From assembly GCF_018070565.1 (NCBI RefSeq), contig NZ_JAGPXL010000014.1, forward strand, positions 124,001 through 188,000: a DNA stretch of 64,000 bases, written 5' to 3'. Position numbers and translations under genes: made by a program. Source of the stretch: Streptomyces sp. B93. Its GTDB lineage: Bacteria; Actinomycetota; Actinomycetes; Streptomycetales; Streptomycetaceae. A model generated the notes under the pieces. That model searched no databases. It saw only the letters and a list, made by a program, of their open reading frames with translations, and was not told the origin of the DNA. Shown here one piece after another: positions 59,165 to 64,000 of the stretch (positions are counted from its first letter, which is position 1; every line of letters starts with the position of its first letter).

Positions 59165-59198
59165 GTAGAGCCGAGCAGAGTCAAGCCGCGCCAGGCAT

Positions 59199-59225
59199 AA
59201 GAAAAGACCAGCGTCTCCGCTGGTC
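59199..59225 (-). terminator. Intrinsic terminator of the tRNA-Arg gene
   Basis: On the minus strand GACCAGCG-GAGA-CGCTGGTC is followed by TTTTCTT, a classic stem-loop with T-run, 13 bases after the tRNA 3' end. Confidence 0.9.
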
Positions 59226-59237
59226 AAGGGCTGCTGG

Positions 59238-59310
59238 CGCCCCCGGCAGGACTCGAACCTGCGGCCAAGCGCTTAGAAGGCGCCTGCTCTATCCACTGAG
59301 CTACGGGGGC
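59238..59310 (-). tRNA. tRNA-Arg (anticodon TCT)
   Basis: A 73-base cloverleaf on the minus strand. The acceptor arms are GCCCCCG and CGGGGGC with discriminator G; the D-arm is GCTC...GAGC, the anticodon stem is GCGCC/GGCGC-like around loop CTTCTAA (anticodon TCT, reading AGA/AGG), and the T-arm has GGTTCGAACC. CCA is not encoded, as expected. AGA is rare in this GC-rich genome, so the gene serves rare codons. tRNA genes are common integration sites, but no integrase is adjacent here. Confidence 0.95.
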
Positions 59311-59634
59311 CTGGTGTGGTGGCCTCTGTCGTGGTGCCCGGGTGTGGGCTGATCCTTGACGTTGCCGGGGACAAGGATAGGGCTCCCGGATCCATGTCCC
59401 TGTCGCTTCCCCTCCGTGGCTCGATGTGGAGGTTCGGTGAAGCGGTCCTGATAATCGCAGGCAGGTACGAATCGTGCATCGCTTTTGGCGCCGTGCGTCT
59501 CGGGTGTTGTGCACTCGTTATGCCTCGCCTGTGTCCATGTCCCGGTCGTCCCTTCCGTCCCTTCTGTTCCATCGGCACGCAGACATGTCTATATGCTTCA
59601 GAATTCCCCTAAAATTGGGCATTCTTCGCATGTG
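59311..59634 (+). other. Intergenic region between tRNA-Arg and the first GTPase
   Basis: This 324-base stretch has no supported gene; a 98-codon open frame here has poor codon bias. It should hold the tRNA promoter (minus strand) at its left end. Near the right end ATGTCTATATGCT (59584-59596) is AT-rich and may be the -10 region of the GTPase promoter. Confidence 0.5.
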
Positions 59635-61239
59635 GTGACCTTGGACGTACGGCCTCAGCTGCTCGACGCACTCTCCGCCCTGCGCGACCGTGTCGCCGCC
59701 GCACGCTTCCCGCTGCCCCTGGCGGGGGCTCCACGCGCGCGTGCCAACCGCGACGAACTACTCGCCCAGCTCGACGACTACTTGGTGCCCCGCCTGCGGG
59801 AACCCGAAGCACCCCTGCTGGCCGTCGTGGGAGGCTCCACCGGCGCCGGCAAGTCGACGCTCGTGAACTCCCTCGTGGGGCGGCGGGTCAGCGAGGCGGG
59901 CGTGCTGCGGCCCACGACCCGGACACCGGTGCTCGTCTGCCATCCGGAGGATCATCACTGGTTCAGCGGCATGCGCGTACTGCCCGACCTCACGCGCGTG
60001 TGGGTGCCCCAGCGGGAGTCGGCCGACGACCTCCTCCTCCCCGGGGAGGACCCCGCGCGCGTCCTGCGCATCGAGACCGCCGACACCCTCCCACCCGGCC
60101 TCGCCCTCCTCGACGCCCCCGACATCGACTCCCTGGTGGCCGACAACCGCGTCCTCGCCGCCGAACTGATCTGCGCCGCCGACATCTGGGTCATGGTCAC
60201 CACGGCCGCCCGCTATGCCGACGCCGTGCCCTGGCACCTGCTGCGCACCGCCAAGGAGTACAAGGCCACCCTCGTCACGGTCCTCGACCGCGTACCCCAC
60301 CAGGTCGTCTCCGAGGTCTCCCGCCAGTACGGGGCGCTGCTCACCAAGGCCGGACTCGGCGACGTACCCCGCTTCACCGTGCCCGAACTGCCCGAGTCGG
60401 CCTGGGGCGGCGGACTCCTGCCCGCCACCGCCGTCGCACCGCTGCGCACCTGGCTCGTCCACCAGGCCCAGGACCCCGCCGCCCGCCAGCACTCCATGGC
60501 CCGCACCGCGTACGGCGTCCTGGACTCCCTCAAGGCCCGCATGCCCGGACTGGCCGGTGCCGCCGCCGCGCAGTACGCCGCCGCCCTGCGGCTCACCGGC
60601 GCCGTCGACACCGCCTACGACAGCGAACACTCACGCGTGCGTGGCCGCTTGCAGTCCGGCGCCGTACTCGCCGGGGACGCGCTGAAACGCTGGCGCGCCT
60701 TCCCCCTCGACTGCACCGCGTCAGAACTGCTCGACGCCTTGGTGGAGAGCCTGTGCGAACTGCTTCTGTGCGCCGTCACCGCCGCCGACGAACGCGTCGA
60801 CGACGCCTGGCGGCGCGAACCGGCGGCCGCCGCCCCGGAACTGACCCCACAGGAGTCCACCACCGACACCGTCGAGCACCGCATCGGGATGACCGTACGG
60901 CGCTGGCGGCGCGAGGTGGAGGAGTACGCCGAGGAAGAGGTCCGCGAACTGGACCGGAGCATCGCACCCGACCCCGAGGTGATCGCCGCGCTGGTCGTCA
61001 CGGCGCTGCTCGGCGGCCGACGGGCGCGCAGCGCGGGTGAGGGGCTCGCCGAGCGGATCGGCGCCCATGGCGCGCTGCGGCTGCGTGACCGCGGCGGGCG
61101 GCTGCTCATCGACTGTCTGGACCGGGTGATGAACACCGAGCGTGAGCGGCGTCTCGCCCCCCTCGACGCGCTCGAGGTCCACCCGGAGCCGCAGGCCGAA
61201 CTCATCGCCGCGCTGTCCGTACTTCAGAAGGAGAGGTGA
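59635..61239 (+). CDS. Dynamin-like GTPase
   Basis: A 534-residue large GTPase. The P-loop is VVGGSTGAGKSTLVNSLVG (about residues 65-83), the switch Thr region RPTTRTPVLVCHP, the G3 motif LLDAPDIDSLV, and G4-like TVLDRVP. The remaining two-thirds are helical, as in bacterial dynamin-like proteins, with the Arg-rich RRWRREVEEYAEEEVREL. No membrane segment is visible. The GTG at 59635 is chosen because conserved sequence starts at VTLDVRPQLLDAL; starts at 59593 (ATG) or 59632 (GTG) are possible. The membrane-anchored partner follows 3 bases later, so they likely form one complex. Confidence 0.82.
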   Translation: MTLDVRPQLLDALSALRDRVAAARFPLPLAGAPRARANRDELLAQLDDYLVPRLREPEAPLLAVVGGSTGAGKSTLVNSLVGRRVSEAGVLRPTTRTPVLVCHPEDHHWFSGMRVLPDLTRVWVPQRESADDLLLPGEDPARVLRIETADTLPPGLALLDAPDIDSLVADNRVLAAELICAADIWVMVTTAARYADAVPWHLLRTAKEYKATLVTVLDRVPHQVVSEVSRQYGALLTKAGLGDVPRFTVPELPESAWGGGLLPATAVAPLRTWLVHQAQDPAARQHSMARTAYGVLDSLKARMPGLAGAAAAQYAAALRLTGAVDTAYDSEHSRVRGRLQSGAVLAGDALKRWRAFPLDCTASELLDALVESLCELLLCAVTAADERVDDAWRREPAAAAPELTPQESTTDTVEHRIGMTVRRWRREVEEYAEEEVRELDRSIAPDPEVIAALVVTALLGGRRARSAGEGLAERIGAHGALRLRDRGGRLLIDCLDRVMNTERERRLAPLDALEVHPEPQAELIAALSVLQKER

Positions 61240-61242
61240 CCG

Positions 61243-63453
61243 GTGACCGCCGTCACTGACCAGGACCACACGGAGCACACGGACCACATGGATCACACGG
61301 ACCACGTCGAGCACGGCAAGGACGGGGAGCAGGCCGCGCATTCCGGCCACTCCGACCGCGGTGGTGATCCCGGGAACGCCGCTCGTGGCGAGGAGGCGGC
61401 GGAAGCCGACGCTCCGGTCTCCGAGGACGAGCGTGCTGGGGAGAGTGGCGCCATGGGGGAGAAGGACGAGCGCTCAGAGGCCGCCCCGAAGGAGGACGAC
61501 CGCCCGGCGGAGCGGCCTGCGGAGCGGTCCGTCGAGCGGTCCGTCGAGCGCCCTGCGCCGGTCTCCGTCGAGCGCTCTGTGGACCGTACGGCGGAGAGGT
61601 CCGAGGAGCGTCCCGCGGACCGCCGCAGAAGCCGCCGGGCGGAGGGCCGCCGAGCCGAGGCCGCTTCCCCGCCCGCTGCCCCTGTCGCATCCGCCGCGCC
61701 CGCCGCCCCCGTCCCGGACGACGCGGAGGCCGCGGACGCCTGGGACGACGGGCTGATCGCGCGGAGGGTGAACGAGGACGCGGCGGCCGAGCAGGCGGCC
61801 GTCGTGGAGACGCGGGCGCCCGGGCCGCGGAGCGTGCCGCCATTGGCGTACGACGGGGCGTTGCGGTCACGGCTGGACGCCATGCGCGAGCTGGTCGGCC
61901 TGTCGCGGACGCGGCTGGACAGCCGCACGCTCGCCGAGGCGGGCCGGGTGCTCGACGAGGCCGCCGCGCGGCGCAGGCTCTCCGGTCAGCACACGGTGGT
62001 GGCCGTCGCGGGCGCCACCGGCAGCGGCAAGTCCCAGCTCTTCAACGCGCTCGCCGGGGTGACCATCTCCGAGACCGGTGTACGACGGCCCACCACCGCC
62101 TCGCCCATCGCGTGCAGTTGGAGCGACGGCGCCGCGAGCCTCATCGACCGGCTCGGCATCCCCGGACGGCTGCGCCGCCGCCCGGTGCAGAGCCCGGAGG
62201 CGGAGGCACAGCTGCGCGGGCTGGTCCTGGTGGACCTGCCCGACCTCGACTCGGCGGCCGTGCAGCACCGGGAGCAGGCGGAGCGGGTGCTGGCGCTGGT
62301 CGACGCGGTCATCTGGGTCGTGGATCCGGAGAAGTACGCCGACGCCGTCCTCCACGAGCGCTATCTGCGGCCGATGGCCGGTCACGCGGAGGTCATGTTC
62401 GTCGTGCTGAACCAGATCGACCGGCTGCCCGGGGAGGCGACCGAGCAGGTCCTCGACGATCTGCGGCGGCTGCTCGACGAGGACGGCATCGCCCTGGGGG
62501 AGTACGGCGAACCGGGCGCGTCCGTGCTCGCGGTGTCCGCGCTGACCGGGGACGGCCTCGCGGAACTGCGGGAGGTGCTCGGCCAGTTCGTGACCGAGCG
62601 CGGGGCCCCTGCGCGGCGGGTCTCCGCCGACCTGGACGCCGCCGCCGTACGGCTGTGGCCCGTGTACGCCACGGGACGCAGGACCGGGCTGAGCGAACGC
62701 GCGCGGGACGAGTTCTCCGCGCGGCTCGCCGACGCCGTCGGCGCCACCGCCGCCGGTGAGGCCGCCGAACGCGCGTGGCTGCGGAACGCCAACCGCGCGT
62801 GCGGCACGCCGTGGCTGCGGCTGTGGCGCTGGTACGAGGAGCGGCGCGAGCCGTCCACCGGCCGGTTCCCGCAGCGTCCGCAGCCGGAGGAGGAGGCCAC
62901 CGCACGGCAGCGGGTGGAGCAGGCGGTGCGGACGGTCGCCGACCGGGCGTCTGCCGGGCTGCCCGCGCCCTGGGCGCAGGCCGTGCGGGAGGCGGCGGTG
63001 CGCGGCTCGCAGGGGTTGCCGGAGGCGTTGGACGAGCTGGCGGCGCGGGCGGGGCTGCCTCCGGGCCGGCCGCCGAGGCCGGGCTGGTGGCCCGCGGCCG
63101 TGCTCGTGCAGGCGTCGATGACGCTGCTTCAGGTGATCGGGGGACTGTGGCTGGTGGGACAGATCGTCGGGGTCATGGCGCCGAATCTGGGGGTGCCGGT
63201 GCTGCTGATGGTGCTCGGGATCGTCGGCGGTCCGCTCGTCGAGTGGAGCTGCAAGATGGCGGCCCGGGGACCGGCCCGGCGGTACGGGCTGGAGGCGGAG
63301 CGGCGACTGCGGGACGCGGCGGCCGGGTGCGGGCGGGCCCGGGTGCTCGATCCGGTGGCGGCGGAGCTGCTGCGGTACCGGGAGGTGCGGGAGCAGTATG
63401 CGCGGGTGATGGGGGCGGAGACGGTGGGGGTGTCGGTGTCCGGCTCCCGGTGA
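61243..63453 (+). CDS. Dynamin/YfjP-like membrane GTPase with disordered N-terminus
   Basis: A 736-residue GTPase. The first 190 residues are low-complexity: a His/Asp/Thr stretch (EHTDHMDHTDHVEH), then repeats of xxER (RPAERSVERSVERPAP). The G domain has the P-loop VAVAGATGSGKSQLFNALAG (about 255-274), RRPTTASPIACSW, G3 VDLPDLDSAAV and G4 VLNQIDRLPG. A helical region follows, and two membrane segments near residues 616-665 (VLVQASMTLLQVIGGLWLV, VPVLLMVLGIVGGPLV). The GTG at 61243 has AAGGAG upstream. Together with its partner it resembles the DynA/DynB pair that stabilises FtsZ rings in sporulating Streptomyces; orthology is not established. Confidence 0.82.
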   Translation: MTAVTDQDHTEHTDHMDHTDHVEHGKDGEQAAHSGHSDRGGDPGNAARGEEAAEADAPVSEDERAGESGAMGEKDERSEAAPKEDDRPAERPAERSVERSVERPAPVSVERSVDRTAERSEERPADRRRSRRAEGRRAEAASPPAAPVASAAPAAPVPDDAEAADAWDDGLIARRVNEDAAAEQAAVVETRAPGPRSVPPLAYDGALRSRLDAMRELVGLSRTRLDSRTLAEAGRVLDEAAARRRLSGQHTVVAVAGATGSGKSQLFNALAGVTISETGVRRPTTASPIACSWSDGAASLIDRLGIPGRLRRRPVQSPEAEAQLRGLVLVDLPDLDSAAVQHREQAERVLALVDAVIWVVDPEKYADAVLHERYLRPMAGHAEVMFVVLNQIDRLPGEATEQVLDDLRRLLDEDGIALGEYGEPGASVLAVSALTGDGLAELREVLGQFVTERGAPARRVSADLDAAAVRLWPVYATGRRTGLSERARDEFSARLADAVGATAAGEAAERAWLRNANRACGTPWLRLWRWYEERREPSTGRFPQRPQPEEEATARQRVEQAVRTVADRASAGLPAPWAQAVREAAVRGSQGLPEALDELAARAGLPPGRPPRPGWWPAAVLVQASMTLLQVIGGLWLVGQIVGVMAPNLGVPVLLMVLGIVGGPLVEWSCKMAARGPARRYGLEAERRLRDAAAGCGRARVLDPVAAELLRYREVREQYARVMGAETVGVSVSGSR

Positions 63454-63488
63454 GGCGCCCTTCGGGGTCACCCACTGGGGTGACGAGG

Positions 63489-63516
63489 TTGTCCACAGCT
63501 GGGGACCGGTCCACAG
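63489..63516 (+). promoter_or_regulatory. DnaA-box-like sites upstream of ssb
   Basis: TTGTCCACA (63489-63497) is a perfect match to the Streptomyces DnaA box, and CGGTCCACA (63508-63516) matches 7 of 9 bases, 19 bases away in the same orientation. They lie in the 215-base gap before the ssb gene. Confidence 0.6.
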
Positions 63517-63668
63517 GGCTCAGCGGGCCCGGCTCGACGGAGGCAGTCTGGCGGTGCGGCGAACGCGACGGACGCGGTCGCCCCGCCAGAGGCAGCCGTA
63601 CGGGACGGGCCCGTCGGCGTATCCGCCCACCCGGCGCGAGCGGTCGGGTGGGGAGGGAGGGGACAACG

Positions 63669-64000
63669 ATGAACGAGACGGTGATCTGCGTGGTGGGCAA
63701 CGTGGCGACGCAGCCGGTGTACCGGGACCTGGCGTCGGGGCCGTCGGCGCGCTTCCGGCTGGCGGTCACCTCGCGGTACTGGGACCGCGAGAAGAGCACC
63801 TGGACGGACGGGCACACCAACTTCTTCACGGTGTGGGCCAACCGCCAGCTCGCCACCAACGCGGCGGCCTGTCTGTCGGTCGGTGAGCCGGTCGTGGTGC
63901 AGGGCAGGCTGAAGGTACGGACGGACGTGCGCGAGGGGCAGAACTGGACGTCGGCCGACATCGACGCCCTGGCGATCGGCCATGACCTGGCGCGCGGGAC
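63669..64000 (+). CDS. ssb: Single-stranded DNA-binding protein, 3' end outside window
   Basis: Binds single-stranded DNA in replication, repair or segregation. The visible 110 residues form one OB-fold: MNETVICVVGNVATQPVYRD, ARFRLAVTSRYWDREKSTW, TNFFTVWANRQLATNAAACL, GEPVVVQGRLKVRTDV, typical of actinobacterial SSBs and close to the second paralog (SsbB) of Streptomyces, implicated in chromosome segregation at sporulation. The ATG at 63669 has GGAGGGGACAACG upstream. The C-terminal tail lies beyond the window, so essential-SSB-type acidic ends cannot be checked. Confidence 0.92.
   Translation, partial: MNETVICVVGNVATQPVYRDLASGPSARFRLAVTSRYWDREKSTWTDGHTNFFTVWANRQLATNAAACLSVGEPVVVQGRLKVRTDVREGQNWTSADIDALAIGHDLARG

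Noticed and set aside
59238..59310. Integrated element at the tRNA-Arg gene
   Set aside because: No integrase, excisionase or repeat of the tRNA 3' end was seen on either side.
59316..59612. 98-codon open frame after the tRNA
   Set aside because: Poor codon bias, no ribosome site, cysteine-rich random-looking product.

Overview
The window looks like a Streptomyces chromosome segment. It is very GC-rich with strong third-position GC bias, uses many GTG starts and ATGA/GTGA overlaps, and carries chaplins, rodlins, a melC tyrosinase operon and TTA codons confined to accessory genes. From memory, the gene order resembles the S. coelicolor interval from about SCO2731 (copper ATPase) to SCO2683 (ssbB), inverted; no alignment could be run. 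Both ends cut genes: copA on the left, an ssb gene on the right.

Layout. 1-2.7 kb: copper export pair copZ-copA (minus strand) behind a CsoR-type operator. 2.7-5.9 kb: a divergent TetR regulator and MMPL exporter sharing a long dyad. 5.9-7.8 kb: zinc alcohol dehydrogenase, GNAT acetyltransferase and a small HTH protein. 8.2-14.3 kb: a myo-inositol catabolic operon (iolC, a Cgl0159-type aldolase, iolB, iolD, mmsA/iolA). 14.4-17.9 kb: an unusual secreted-hydrolase/ABC-ATPase fusion with its permease. 18-21.8 kb: an 18-bp tandem repeat, a von Willebrand lipoprotein and an acyl-CoA synthetase.

21.9-44.6 kb is a cell-surface locus for aerial growth: divergent rodlins rdlB/rdlA, chaplins chpD and chpA, then chpF and chpG further right. 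Between the chaplin groups lies an exopolysaccharide operon (DUF3344 protein, glycosyltransferases, polyprenyl sugar phosphotransferase, O-antigen-ligase-like protein, MurJ-type flippase, polysaccharide deacetylase, Wzz-like protein, FemAB-like protein), with a GH26 protein and an ATP-grasp/FAD-oxidoreductase pair beside it. A VKOR-type thiol oxidase, several small secreted proteins and melC1-melC2 complete it. rdlA, rdlB, chpF and chpG each carry a promoter resembling the sigma-BldN consensus with exactly 16 bases between the elements.

44.7-56.9 kb is the most unusual region. It is a composite NTP-dependent conflict-type island: a caspase with an effector-associated domain, a 54-residue FxSxx-like peptide, an aKG-HExxH putative peptide hydroxylase, a giant vWA-like/NB-ARC/TPR protein, a MoxR ATPase, a VMAP protein with a matching effector-associated domain, and an alpha/beta hydrolase. 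Four of these genes carry in-frame TTA codons, which predicts bldA-dependent, late expression. No radical SAM maturase is present.

57-64 kb: selD, small proteins, tRNA-Arg(TCT) with its terminator, two dynamin-like GTPases, and an ssb gene preceded by DnaA-box-like sites.
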